Part shown: piece after piece, positions 7,746 through 16,714 of the stretch | How positions within the stretch are numbered: position 1 is the first letter of the stretch | How the letters are laid out: every line of letters begins with the position of its first letter | Assembly (NCBI RefSeq): GCF_041433555.1 | Contig: NZ_JAPWBR010000009.1 | Location: 1 to 64,000, forward strand | Source: Granulicatella sp041433555 | GTDB lineage: Bacteria > Bacillota > Bacilli > Lactobacillales > Aerococcaceae | Direction of reading: 5' to 3' | DNA: 64,000 nucleotides | Translations under genes and position numbers: made by a program | The notes under the pieces: generated by a model | What the model saw: the letters and a program-made list of their open reading frames with translations, nothing else | What the model was told of the DNA's origin: nothing | The model's database searches: none

Positions 7746-7941
7746 ATAAATGATTACGAAGGAACTTCGAGTTTCTATAATCGCAGTGGTGGGGAATCGT
7801 ATCAAATGCGAATTAGTAGGAGTTAGGAATTTATTCCATACTCCTACTTTGAGGCTTTGAAGGTGAGAGACTTCAGGCTCGAACCGGTACCCCACTACAG
7901 CGATTATAAAAGAAACCGAAGGTTCCGAAGTAATCATTTAT
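7746..7941. repeat. hairpin-forming intergenic element C, long terminal inverted repeats
   Basis: A 196-bp unit bounded by perfect ATAAATGATTAC/GTAATCATTTAT, with imperfect pairing continuing about 58 bp inward (GTTTCTATAATCGCAGTGGTGGGG against CCCCACTACAGCGATTATAAAAGAAAC). Inside is another stem (TAGGAGT..ACTCCTA). Its right arm is copy 2 of the direct repeat. It could fold into one long hairpin on either strand, so it may be a small non-autonomous mobile element or a structured RNA. A short frame crossing it on the minus strand looks fortuitous. Confidence 0.6.
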
Positions 7942-7962
7942 AAAATATCTTTTTCTAAGCAC

Positions 7963-7989
7963 AAAAAGAGTGCCTCATTTCTGAGGCAC
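7963..7989 (-). terminator. terminator of xfp
   Basis: Stem GTGCCTC/GAGGCAC with a 6-nt loop and five T's on the minus strand, 13 bp after the xfp stop. Confidence 0.85.
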
Positions 7990-8002
7990 CCTGTTAGATG
8001 AA

Positions 8003-10372
8003 TTATTTATTCACGTTTTCCCATTGCCAGTTCACAACTTCAGGAATATCTTCCCCGTGTTCACGGATGTAGCTGTGGTGGAATTCCACAGTTTCGTCCA
8101 TTTTCGCAGCAAATTCGCTAGCTTTGTCGCCGTATACAGCAACTGCAGCGTCTTTAGCAACGTGGAAGCGGTCCATTTCAGATAATACGCGCATATCGAA
8201 TGGAGTTGTGATATCTCCGTTTTCACGGTATCCGTGGATATGAACGTTATGGTTGTGACGATCGAAGAATAAGTCACGAATCATACCTTCATAACCGTGG
8301 AAGCAGAATACCACTGGTTTGTCAGTAGTAAATAATTTATCGAATTCTTCATCAGATAAACCACGTGGGTCCACTTTTGGAGAACGTAATTTCAAGATAT
8401 CTACTACGTTGATGAAGCGAATCTTCAATTCTGGGAATTGTTTGTGCAAGATTGAAATACCTGCTAATGCTTCTAAGTTAGGTTCAGTACCTGCAGCAGC
8501 AATTACTACGTCTGGTTCTTCTCCTTCTTTCACTGTTGAAGCCCAATCAATTACTTTGTAACCTTCGCTCACTAATTCTTTAGCTTCTTCCACAGAGTAG
8601 AATTGTGGACGTGGGTGTTTTGAAGAAACGATTAAGTTAATTTTATCTTCTGAACTTAAAGCTTCAGCCATAACAGCCATCAAGCTGTTTGTATCCGCTG
8701 GTAAGTATTCACGAACGAATTCAGGTTTTTTCTCAGCTAAGTGTGTTAATAAACCTGGATCTTGGTGAGTATATCCATTGTGGTCTTGTTGGAACACTGT
8801 TGATGTTGCAATCAAGTTTAATGATGGATAGTTTTTACGCCATGGAGCGTGAGTTTTAGATTTACGTAACCATTTGAAGTGTTGAGTGATCATTGAGTCA
8901 ACTACACGTAAGAATGATTCGTAAGATGCGAAGAATCCGTGACGACCTGTTAATACATAACCTTCTAGGAATCCTTCAGCTTGGTGTTCAGATAATTGAG
9001 AGTCGATGACACGACCGACTGGTGAAATCCATTCATCGTAGCTTTCATCACGACGACCAACCCATTGACGGTTCGTTGCTTTGAAGACTTCGTTTAGACG
9101 GTTAGATTTCGTTTCGTCTGGTCCGAAAATACGGAAGTTATCTGGGTTTGCTTTCACTAAGTCAGCAGCAAAACGACCAAATTCGATCATATCTTGTTTT
9201 TGGATAGCACCTGGTTTAGATGTATCGATTGCATGTTTAGTCCAATCAGTAATTTCCATAGGTTTTACAACCCCTGCGTTAGTGATTGGGTTCATGCTCA
9301 TACGACGTGGGCCTTTTGGAGAAATTGCAGCAATTTCTTCTACTAATTTACCATTTTCATCGAATAATTCTTCTGGACGGTATGATTTCAACCAGTCAAC
9401 TAATGCATCGATGTGTTCCATAGCTTCACCAGATACTGGGATTGGAACTTGGTGAGCACGGAATCCTCCTTCGATTGGTTCGTGGTTCCATTCTTTTGGA
9501 CCTGTCCAACCTTTAGGAGTACGTACTACTAATACTGGCCAATGTGGCATTGTAGCTTCTTGGGCGCTCTTAGAACGAGCTTCTTTTTGAATTGCTTGGA
9601 TTTTTTCAATAGCTTCATCTAATTTAGCAGCCATTAATGGGTGAACTTCTTTAGGATCTGTTCCTTCAACAAAGATTGGATCCCATCCTAAACCGTTGAA
9701 GAATTGAGTTAATTCTTCATCAGTACGACGAGCTAAAATAGTTGGGTTGTGGATTTTACCACCGTTTAAGTAAAGGATTGGTAAAACTGCACCATCATTA
9801 ACTGGGTTGATAAATGTGTTTGAGAACCAACCAGCTGCTAAAGGACCTGTTTCAGCTTCTCCGTCACCGATAACTGCTGCTGCAATTACGTTTGGATTAT
9901 CTAAGATTGCACCTGTAGCATGTGATAATGAGTAACCTAATTCCCCACCTTCGTGAATTGAACCAGGAGTTTCTGGAGCCGCGTGAGACGCAATTCCTCC
10001 AGGGAATGAGAAGATTTTACATAATTGTTTGAACCCTGCTTCATCTTGAGTGATTTGTGGGTATAACTCAGTGTAAGATCCATCTAAGTAAGAGTTAGAA
10101 ACCATTACTTGTCCACCGTGACCTGGTCCTTCAATGTAGAACATATCTAAGTCATATTTGTTAATGGCACGGTTTAAGTGCGCATAAATGAAGTTTTGTC
10201 CTGCGATTGTTCCCCAGTGTCCGATTGGATGAAGTTTAACGTCTTCTTTTTGGATTGGACGACGTAAAAGTGGGTTATCCTTTAAGTACATTTGAGCTAC
10301 TGAAATGTAGTTCGCTGCACGCCACCAAGCATCCACCTTTGCTAAGTATTCTGGTGTATCAAATTGTGTCAT
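8003..10372 (-). CDS. xfp: xylulose-5-phosphate/fructose-6-phosphate phosphoketolase
   Basis: Thiamine-diphosphate enzyme splitting xylulose 5-P (and often fructose 6-P) with phosphate into acetyl-phosphate plus glyceraldehyde 3-P or erythrose 4-P; key enzyme of heterolactic sugar breakdown. The protein is 789 aa, the normal length. The N-terminal domain carries HPIGHWGT, GPGHGGQ and the ThDP/Mg2+ motif GDGEAETGPLAAGW; the middle domain has FGPDETKSNRL and FQQDHNGYTHQDPG. It stands alone between a strong promoter and a terminator. With tkt in the same window the cell can run a phosphoketolase route, but the sequence does not show whether glycolysis or this route dominates. Confidence 0.96.
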   Translation of the reverse strand: MTQFDTPEYLAKVDAWWRAANYISVAQMYLKDNPLLRRPIQKEDVKLHPIGHWGTIAGQNFIYAHLNRAINKYDLDMFYIEGPGHGGQVMVSNSYLDGSYTELYPQITQDEAGFKQLCKIFSFPGGIASHAAPETPGSIHEGGELGYSLSHATGAILDNPNVIAAAVIGDGEAETGPLAAGWFSNTFINPVNDGAVLPILYLNGGKIHNPTILARRTDEELTQFFNGLGWDPIFVEGTDPKEVHPLMAAKLDEAIEKIQAIQKEARSKSAQEATMPHWPVLVVRTPKGWTGPKEWNHEPIEGGFRAHQVPIPVSGEAMEHIDALVDWLKSYRPEELFDENGKLVEEIAAISPKGPRRMSMNPITNAGVVKPMEITDWTKHAIDTSKPGAIQKQDMIEFGRFAADLVKANPDNFRIFGPDETKSNRLNEVFKATNRQWVGRRDESYDEWISPVGRVIDSQLSEHQAEGFLEGYVLTGRHGFFASYESFLRVVDSMITQHFKWLRKSKTHAPWRKNYPSLNLIATSTVFQQDHNGYTHQDPGLLTHLAEKKPEFVREYLPADTNSLMAVMAEALSSEDKINLIVSSKHPRPQFYSVEEAKELVSEGYKVIDWASTVKEGEEPDVVIAAAGTEPNLEALAGISILHKQFPELKIRFINVVDILKLRSPKVDPRGLSDEEFDKLFTTDKPVVFCFHGYEGMIRDLFFDRHNHNVHIHGYRENGDITTPFDMRVLSEMDRFHVAKDAAVAVYGDKASEFAAKMDETVEFHHSYIREHGEDIPEVVNWQWENVNK

Positions 10373-10456
10373 GTATTTGTCTTCCCTTCTTGTTTTTGGC
10401 TTCTAAAGAAATTCGAAAATGGCGTTTCAAAAATCCTTCTTTTATTTACCGTCAAG

Positions 10457-10485
10457 TATTTACCATACCCACCAACGGCTGTCAA
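10457..10485 (-). promoter_or_regulatory. promoter of xfp
   Basis: TTGACA (10480-10485), 17-bp spacer, TAAATA (10457-10462) on the minus strand, about 85 bp upstream of the xfp start. Confidence 0.7.
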
Positions 10486-10495
10486 GAAGAATTAC

Positions 10496-10514
10496 TAAAA
10501 CGGTCATCGTTTTA
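10496..10514. promoter_or_regulatory. possible operator upstream of the xfp -35 box
   Basis: Perfect inverted repeat TAAAACG-gtcat-CGTTTTA, 11 bp upstream of the -35. It does not fit the CcpA cre consensus well. Upstream, AAAACGTTCATAA occurs twice (about 10575 and 10677). These may be regulator sites; the regulator is unknown. Confidence 0.35.
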
Positions 10515-10706
10515 ATGTCATTCACTTTTCTTTAGGAAATATTCCTGTTTTCAGACCGTATTTCTACTAATCCAAAACGTTCATAACCACATTTATTTGA
10601 CTATTTCAACTCGAATATTGATCATAACTCATCATCGAGTACTCTATTTTACCATTTTTTATGTTCATTCCGCAATAAAACGTTCATAAAAAGTCAGATA
10701 GGATCA

Positions 10707-10736
10707 AAAAAACCGAGGTGAAATTCCTCGGTTTTT
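10707..10736. terminator. bidirectional-looking terminator after msrB
   Basis: AAAAAAACCGAGG-tgaaatt-CCTCGGTTTTT, strong stem with T tracts on both strands, 28 bp after the msrB stop. The 170 bp between it and the xfp operator hold nothing else I recognise. Confidence 0.85.
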
Positions 10737-10763
10737 CCATTTCAATAAGGCTTGTTAAGATTT

Positions 10764-11198
10764 TTATTGAAAATATTGTAGAAATTCTCCGTATCCCTCT
10801 TCTTCCAGCTTCGCAACTGGGATAAAACGAAGAGAGGCAGAATTGATGCAATAACGTAGTCCTCCTAATTCTTTTGGACCATCTTCGAAGACGTGTCCTA
10901 AATGAGAATCTGCTTGACCACTTCTCACTTCTGTTCTCTTACGGTTCAATTTGAAGTCTTCTTTTTCCGTTAGCGTTGTATTTTCAATTGGTTTTGAAAA
11001 TGATGGCCAGCCGCAACCTGCATCAAATTTGTCTTTTGAACTGAAGAGCGGCTCCCCGCTGACAATGTCTACATAGATTCCATCTTCATAGAAATCGTCA
11101 TATTCTCCTGAAAAAGGTCTTTCTGTGGCTTCGTTTTGAGTCACTTCATATTGAATTTCTGTTAATCGTTTTTTTAGTTCTTCTTTTGAAAACTCCAT
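10764..11198 (-). CDS. msrB: peptide-methionine (R)-S-oxide reductase MsrB
   Basis: Cytosolic enzyme of 144 aa repairing the R epimer of methionine sulfoxide in proteins. The SelR domain is complete: GEPLFSSKDKFDAGCGWPSFSKPI, then VRSGQADSHLGHVF and GGLRYCINSASLRFIP with the catalytic Cys 117. The zinc-binding CxxC pairs of some MsrB proteins are absent. No signal peptide is seen, so it is the cytosolic partner of the membrane-anchored MsrAB at 35.6-36.8 kb, whose C-terminal domain it closely resembles. It lies 11 bp after mutL and is probably the last gene of a mutS-mutL-msrB transcript. Confidence 0.95.
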   Translation of the reverse strand: MEFSKEELKKRLTEIQYEVTQNEATERPFSGEYDDFYEDGIYVDIVSGEPLFSSKDKFDAGCGWPSFSKPIENTTLTEKEDFKLNRKRTEVRSGQADSHLGHVFEDGPKELGGLRYCINSASLRFIPVAKLEEEGYGEFLQYFQ

Positions 11199-11209
11199 CG
11201 TGGTTTCTC

Positions 11210-13120
11210 CTATTCAAATTGTTGTCGTTTCGACTGATGTGGATCTTGAATTCTCTTGAAGAGATGTTCCAAGTCCTTGTTCGTTAAATGAACGAGTACA
11301 GGTCTTCCGTGCGGACAGTTATACGGATTTTTACATTTGGCTAAATCCACTAATAACTGACGTGCTTCCCATTCACTTAAATGATGGTTTGCCTTAATCG
11401 AACCTTTACAGCTCATCATAATCGCTGTCGCTTCTCTTAATTTAGCAACCGTAATCTTTTCATCGGCCAAGATAAAATCGATAATTTCTTCGATAATCGC
11501 CTTTTCTTGCCCCTTCTTAATCCACGCTGGATGCGATTGAATTTGGAACGTATTTTGCCCAAACGGCTCCATCTCGATTCCAAACTCCTCTACAAGAGGT
11601 AATCGTTCTTCCAACTTCACGCTGTCCTTCTTCGAGAACTCTAGCAAAATTGGCACCATCAATGGTTGACTCACTCGGCCTACTTGACCGATTTCCACTT
11701 TAAACTGTTCATACTTGATTCGTTCTTGCGCAGCATGTTGGTCAATCATATACAAACCTTTTTCGTTTTGTGCAAATAAGTAAGTCCCATGCATTTGTCC
11801 AAAATAATGCAATTCTGGGAACTCTTTCTCGAAGGGTTGAGCGTCGATTTTCTCTGCCAACTTCAAGTAATCTGCATGGTCATCATGGCTATCCACGAGT
11901 TCTTCTTGCTCCACTGGTTCAACTGTCTGACTTACTTGAACAGACGCATCATCGTTTGATAGAACTTCGACTTCTTCTCTTACATTTTCAGTAAACGAAG
12001 GTGTTTCTACGCGACTAGATTCCACGCTTGGTGTCTTCAATTGCCATTCCAATGTTTGTTGGACAGGTTTTGGAGCCTCTACGCGATTTTCCTTACGTTT
12101 GAAGGACAAGTCTTCAATCGACTCAGGAATGCGCTGTACGCCTTGTATCGCCTCTCTAATCGCCTTTTGAATCACCTGTGAGAGTTCTTGCTCTTTACTG
12201 ATTCGCACTTCTTGTTTCGTTGGATGCACGTTCACATCGACGAGTTGCACATCCATTTCAATCGAAATAATCGTAATTGGGAATCGTCCCACCATCAATG
12301 TCGAACCGTATCCTAATGTAATGGCCTTTGAGATAGCCATATTGCGGATTGGTCGTCCATTAATGAAAATCGATAAGTAATTGCGGTTCGAACGTGTGAG
12401 TTCTGGAAGCGACGTATATCCTGACACTTTGAAATCTTCGTCTTCCCCTTGAAATGGTAACATCTTACGCGCATTTACGGGCCCAATATTTCCAGCGACT
12501 GCTTGCAGCAAATCCCCTTTTCCAGAAGTTTGCAGTAACAGATTGCCATCATTTTTTAAAATAAAGGCAATTTCTGGGTGGCTAAGAGACGCCTTACTCA
12601 CGACATCGGTAATATGTGCTAATTCCGTTTGCAATGTCCGAACGAATTTCAACCTAGCTGGTGTGTTATAAAATAAATCTTCAACAAGGAAAGTCGTTCC
12701 TTTTAATGGCGGAACAGTCTTCTCTTCTTTGATTTCACCAGATTCAATCTTCAACTCCACGCCGCTGTCTTCTCCGGTTGAAGTCGTCAGCGTCACTTTT
12801 GAAACGGCCGTAATACTCGCCAAGGCTTCTCCACGAAACCCGAGTGTACGGATTCTAAAGAGTTGTTCCGGCGAATAGAGTTTACTCGTTGTATGACGTT
12901 TAATCGACATACGAGCGTCCTCTTTCGTCATCCCGATTCCATTATCTTGAATGCGAATTTTGCGAAGGCCACTCTCTTCGATTTCAATCTCAATACGAGT
13001 ACTTTTAGCGTCAATCGCGTTTTCGAGTAATTCCTTTACCACAGACGAAGGACGTTCGATGACTTCCCCTGCTGCAATCTGGTTTGTCAGTAATGTACTT
13101 AATTCTTTAATTGTTCCCAT
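11210..13120 (-). CDS. mutL: DNA mismatch repair protein MutL
   Basis: 636-aa GHKL ATPase and matchmaker of mismatch repair that couples MutS to strand incision. N-terminal ATPase motifs: ELLENAIDAKSTRI, IQDNGIGM, RHTTSKL and LGFRGEALASI. The linker at about 340-420 is acidic and poorly conserved. The C-terminal dimerisation/endonuclease domain has MYMIDQHAAQERIKYE (the DQHAxxERxxYE metal motif of nicking MutL), ATAIMMSCKGSIKANHHL and CPHGRPVLVHL. It thus belongs to the endonuclease-type MutL expected in a mutH-less Gram-positive. Three bp separate it from mutS. Confidence 0.96.
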   Translation of the reverse strand: MGTIKELSTLLTNQIAAGEVIERPSSVVKELLENAIDAKSTRIEIEIEESGLRKIRIQDNGIGMTKEDARMSIKRHTTSKLYSPEQLFRIRTLGFRGEALASITAVSKVTLTTSTGEDSGVELKIESGEIKEEKTVPPLKGTTFLVEDLFYNTPARLKFVRTLQTELAHITDVVSKASLSHPEIAFILKNDGNLLLQTSGKGDLLQAVAGNIGPVNARKMLPFQGEDEDFKVSGYTSLPELTRSNRNYLSIFINGRPIRNMAISKAITLGYGSTLMVGRFPITIISIEMDVQLVDVNVHPTKQEVRISKEQELSQVIQKAIREAIQGVQRIPESIEDLSFKRKENRVEAPKPVQQTLEWQLKTPSVESSRVETPSFTENVREEVEVLSNDDASVQVSQTVEPVEQEELVDSHDDHADYLKLAEKIDAQPFEKEFPELHYFGQMHGTYLFAQNEKGLYMIDQHAAQERIKYEQFKVEIGQVGRVSQPLMVPILLEFSKKDSVKLEERLPLVEEFGIEMEPFGQNTFQIQSHPAWIKKGQEKAIIEEIIDFILADEKITVAKLREATAIMMSCKGSIKANHHLSEWEARQLLVDLAKCKNPYNCPHGRPVLVHLTNKDLEHLFKRIQDPHQSKRQQFE

Positions 13121-13123
13121 ACA

Positions 13124-15679
13124 CTACTCACCCTTTTCCATTTGCTGCCATTTATACAGGATGTTCATTGCATCCATTGGCGTCATACTCATTAAGTTTA
13201 ATCCTTTAAGCTCGTGAACCCATTCAGGCATGCTTTCTGTTTCTTCTTCAAAGAGCGATACTTGTTCTAAATAGGTGCTATTTTCACTTGCGGCCCCTTT
13301 AGCTTCTAAATGATTTAAAATCGTGCTGGCATTTTTCAATAGCTCTGTTGGTAGCCCAGCAAGTTTCGCCACATGAATCCCGTAACTCTTATCGGCTGGT
13401 CCTTCTAAAACTTTATGCAAGAAGACCACTTCGCCATTTTCTTCAACGGCTCCCACATGCACATTGCGTAAATCTGCATATTTCTCACTGAGTCGTGTTA
13501 ACTCGTGATAGTGCGTTGAGAATAATACTTTCGCTGTTAAATGCTCATGAATATACGTGATGATGGCTTCAGCAAGCGCCATTCCATCATACGTAGCCGT
13601 TCCACGTCCGATTTCGTCAAACAACAATAAGCTTGTTTCGTCTGCGTTTCTGAGTGCGTGGTTTGTCTCCATCATCTCAACCATGAACGTACTTTGGCCA
13701 GAAATTAAATCATCGGCAGCTCCAATACGGGTAAAGATTTTCGTGAAGACTGGAATCGTTGCACTCTTGGCAGGTACAAAACATCCGATTTGCGCTAAGA
13801 TGACGCAGAGTGCTAATTGTCTCATATAAGTTGATTTACCAGACATGTTTGGCCCGGTAATGAGAAGAATGTGTTCCTCTGGACTCATTGAAATGCTATT
13901 TGGCACATACGTTGATTGTCCCATGACCTTTTCAACAACCGGATGGCGACCATCTTCAATCCAGAGTCTACGGTTCTTCATCGAAATTGTAGGTTTCACT
14001 AAGTGATAACGTTCGCTCACTACACTGAAGGCTTGTAAGACGTCGATGGTTGCGACCGTTTTTGCCAATTGTTGTAACTGGGCGGTATAGTGTTTCACCT
14101 GTTCACGCACTTCAACGAATAATTGATATTCGAGTGCGCTTGATTTTTCTTCCGCTTCTAAAATCAGCGTTTCTTTTTCTTTTAATTCAGGCGTAATAAA
14201 ACGTTCCGCATTCGCCAGCGTTTGTTTACGCTCATAACGACTGCTATCGAGTTTCGATAGATTCGATTTGGTCACTTCGATATAGTATCCAAACACTTTG
14301 TTGAAACTAATCTTCAATGAACTGATGCCTGTTTGCTCACGTTCTTGTTGTTGCAATGCGGCAATCCATTCTTTTCCATGCTTCATCGTATCGCGGTACG
14401 TATCGAGCGTTGCGTTGTACCCTGAACGGATAATATTTCCATCTGAAATCGTAAGAGGTGCATCCTCGTCGATGGCACGGTCGATTAAATCATATAACTC
14501 AGGAATGTCGAATAAGTTTTCTCCAAGAGCACTCCATTCTCCTGAATCCAAGCTATCTACAATCGATTTAAAGATTGGCACTTGTCCAAGTGTTTGTTTG
14601 AGTTGCAAGAGGTCACGCGCATTGGCGGTTCCAAATGACACTTTCCCAACAATCCGTTCTAAGTCATACACACGTTTCAATGTTTCAATAAAGTCTGTAC
14701 GTTCAAAGTAATGTTGGTTCAATGTTTCCACTAACGCATGGCGTTTTTGAATCGCCCCTTCTAATACAAGTGGTTTTTCAAGCCATTGTTTAAGGAGACG
14801 TCCCCCCATGGCTGTTTGCGTCTCGTCTAAGAACCAGAACAGTGATCCATGTTTTTGATTGGCACGAATGGTCGTCGTTAATTCTAAGTTACGTTTTGTC
14901 TCATAATTCATTGAGAGATAAAACTCACTTTGATACGCTTGTGCCTTTTGTAAGTGCGAGAAACTTCTCTTTTGAGTGAGTTTCAAGTAGCTTAATAGAT
15001 TTTGCACGCATCGGATAGAAGCCTCATCTTCTAATTCTGAGACTAATTCTGTGCAATCTTCGCTGTCAATTTGGTCTTTTTCAATGGTTGAAATTAAGAT
15101 TTGCATGCTTGTAAAGAGATGGCGAAGTTCTTCTGTTACATCACTATCGACAAGAACGACTTCACGACTCATCAAGCTTGAGCATTCGCTACGCACTTCT
15201 TCCAAGTTCTCGAGTTGTGTCACTTTCAATTCCCCTGTAGACACATCCACATACGACAGTGCAAATCGTTTCCCAACAAGCGGTAAAATCGACACTAAAT
15301 AATGGTTTTGATTTTGCGCTTGGTATTCTGTATACGTCCCTGGAGTCAATACTTGAACAACGTCTCGCTTCACCATTCCCTTTGTCAGCTTAGGATCTTC
15401 CAATTGCTCACAGATGGCTACTTTCTTTCCAAGTTCAATCAGCGTTTTAATATATTCTTTTGCGGCATGATGAGGAACCCCACACATTGGAATTGGGTCC
15501 TCTGCATTTTTATTTCGACTGGTAAGTGTAATTTCGAGAAGTCTTGCTGCTTCAATCGCATCATCATAAAACAATTCATAGAAATCACCTAGTCGATAGA
15601 ACAATAAGCAATCCGGATACTTTTCTTTAATCGAAAAATACTGTTGCATCATCGGTGTGTGTTTCGTTTTTTGTGGCAT
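13124..15679 (-). CDS. mutS: DNA mismatch recognition protein MutS
   Basis: 851-aa mismatch sensor. Domain order is standard: N-terminal mismatch-binding domain with MMQQYFSIKEKYPDCLLFYRLGDFYELF (Phe-x-Glu-type GDFYELF wedge), connector, lever/clamp, then the ATPase with Walker A ITGPNMSGKSTYMRQ, LFDEIGRGTATYDGMALA and the STHYHELT segment. The C-terminal tail is short. It is the first gene of the mutS-mutL-msrB run; the ymdB stop region lies just downstream of its neighbour, so ymdB may be co-transcribed from upstream. Confidence 0.96.
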   Translation of the reverse strand: MPQKTKHTPMMQQYFSIKEKYPDCLLFYRLGDFYELFYDDAIEAARLLEITLTSRNKNAEDPIPMCGVPHHAAKEYIKTLIELGKKVAICEQLEDPKLTKGMVKRDVVQVLTPGTYTEYQAQNQNHYLVSILPLVGKRFALSYVDVSTGELKVTQLENLEEVRSECSSLMSREVVLVDSDVTEELRHLFTSMQILISTIEKDQIDSEDCTELVSELEDEASIRCVQNLLSYLKLTQKRSFSHLQKAQAYQSEFYLSMNYETKRNLELTTTIRANQKHGSLFWFLDETQTAMGGRLLKQWLEKPLVLEGAIQKRHALVETLNQHYFERTDFIETLKRVYDLERIVGKVSFGTANARDLLQLKQTLGQVPIFKSIVDSLDSGEWSALGENLFDIPELYDLIDRAIDEDAPLTISDGNIIRSGYNATLDTYRDTMKHGKEWIAALQQQEREQTGISSLKISFNKVFGYYIEVTKSNLSKLDSSRYERKQTLANAERFITPELKEKETLILEAEEKSSALEYQLFVEVREQVKHYTAQLQQLAKTVATIDVLQAFSVVSERYHLVKPTISMKNRRLWIEDGRHPVVEKVMGQSTYVPNSISMSPEEHILLITGPNMSGKSTYMRQLALCVILAQIGCFVPAKSATIPVFTKIFTRIGAADDLISGQSTFMVEMMETNHALRNADETSLLLFDEIGRGTATYDGMALAEAIITYIHEHLTAKVLFSTHYHELTRLSEKYADLRNVHVGAVEENGEVVFLHKVLEGPADKSYGIHVAKLAGLPTELLKNASTILNHLEAKGAASENSTYLEQVSLFEEETESMPEWVHELKGLNLMSMTPMDAMNILYKWQQMEKGE

Positions 15680-15702
15680 TTCTGACTCTCTTTCTAATCT
15701 TT

Positions 15703-16500
15703 TTATTCAAAAAATGGTGCATCTGGCGTAATGCGAATCGGTTGAATCGATTTCGCCTTTCCAGTTTTATCGTCAATATCAATCAAACAAGCACTTAATT
15801 GGCCTTCATCTTCTTCAGCTACTTCGAATCGTGCCGGTAATTGATTGAGGAACTTCGTAATAATAATATCGCGTTCCATCCCGAGAATTCCGTTATACGG
15901 ACCTGTCATTCCCACATCACAAAGGAAGGCTGTCCCTTGTGGAAGAACGCGGGCGTCATTTGTTGGCACATGCGTATGTGTTCCAATAACGGCAGATACT
16001 TTCCCGTCCAAGTACCAAGACAATGCTTGTTTCTCACTCGTTACTTCGGCGTGGAAGTCAATAAAGATAATCGGCGTTCTCTTTCTAGCTTCTTCAACCG
16101 TCTCGGTGATTTTGGCAAAAGGATCGTCCAGCGTATTCATAAAAACTCGGCCTTGCAAGTTGATGACGGCCACTTCTTTATCGTTACATTTTACATAAAC
16201 GATTCCTTTTCCTGGAACGCCTGCTGGATAATTGAGCGGTCGTACCATTTTTGTGGCATCTTCAATGAAATCAAAAATCGCTTTGTTATCAAAGGCATGA
16301 TTTCCAAGCGTTACAACGTCTGCACCAGCCTGCAATAACTCCTTATAAATCTTCTCCGTAATTCCTTTTCCATGGGCAGCATTTTCCCCATTAATCACGG
16401 TGATTTGCGGTTTATATTTTTTCTTTAATTTTGGAACATATTGTGCGACCATCTCTCTTCCAAGAGAACCGACAACATCGCCAACGAATAATAATTTCAT
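15703..16500 (-). CDS. ymdB: YmdB-type metallophosphoesterase
   Basis: 265-aa calcineurin-like phosphoesterase of the YmdB/TIGR00282 family, reported in Bacillus to have 2',3'-cyclic nucleotide phosphodiesterase activity and to affect RNA turnover and biofilm choice. Metal-binding motifs are visible: LFVGDVVGSLGR, INGENAAHGKG, TLGNHAFDN, IFIDFHAEVTSEK and VIGTHTHVPTNDARVLP. It is full length. In many Firmicutes it follows rny; here the upstream neighbour is tkt, so that linkage is absent. RBS GAAAGAGG lies 8 bp before the ATG. Confidence 0.93.
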   Translation of the reverse strand: MKLLFVGDVVGSLGREMVAQYVPKLKKKYKPQITVINGENAAHGKGITEKIYKELLQAGADVVTLGNHAFDNKAIFDFIEDATKMVRPLNYPAGVPGKGIVYVKCNDKEVAVINLQGRVFMNTLDDPFAKITETVEEARKRTPIIFIDFHAEVTSEKQALSWYLDGKVSAVIGTHTHVPTNDARVLPQGTAFLCDVGMTGPYNGILGMERDIIITKFLNQLPARFEVAEEDEGQLSACLIDIDDKTGKAKSIQPIRITPDAPFFE

Positions 16501-16651
16501 AAGAGTGCCTCTTTCTAAATCAATGTAGCTCTATTTTACCATAAAATAAGGCTAGAAAATACCTAGATACAACTCTAGACTAGGTCATTCCATTAACAGA
16601 TAGGTAAACTAATTGTAAATGCCTGTTTTAATTCTTTCATACATTCTCCTA

Positions 16652-16698
16652 AAAACAAAAAAAGATTGAAAGCCTGATATACCCAGGCCTTCAATCTC
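16652..16698 (-). terminator. terminator of tkt
   Basis: Stem AGATTGAAGGCCTG/CAGGCTTTCAATCT with one mismatch, followed by a long T-rich run on the minus strand, 16 bp after the tkt stop. Confidence 0.85.
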
Positions 16699-16714
16699 AT
16701 ATTTTAACTTATTT

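Noticed and set aside
7716..7937. 73-codon reading frame on the minus strand
   Set aside because: It lies wholly within hairpin element C, has no ribosome binding site and no recognisable protein pattern.
7600..7945. Resemblance of GGGGTACCGGTTCGAGCC (minus strand) to a T-box core or a tRNA T-arm
   Set aside because: The T-box needs GGTGGNACCGCG with a tRNA-pairing bulge and a downstream terminator; here the order is different. No acceptor stem or anticodon arm can be drawn, so it is not a tRNA.
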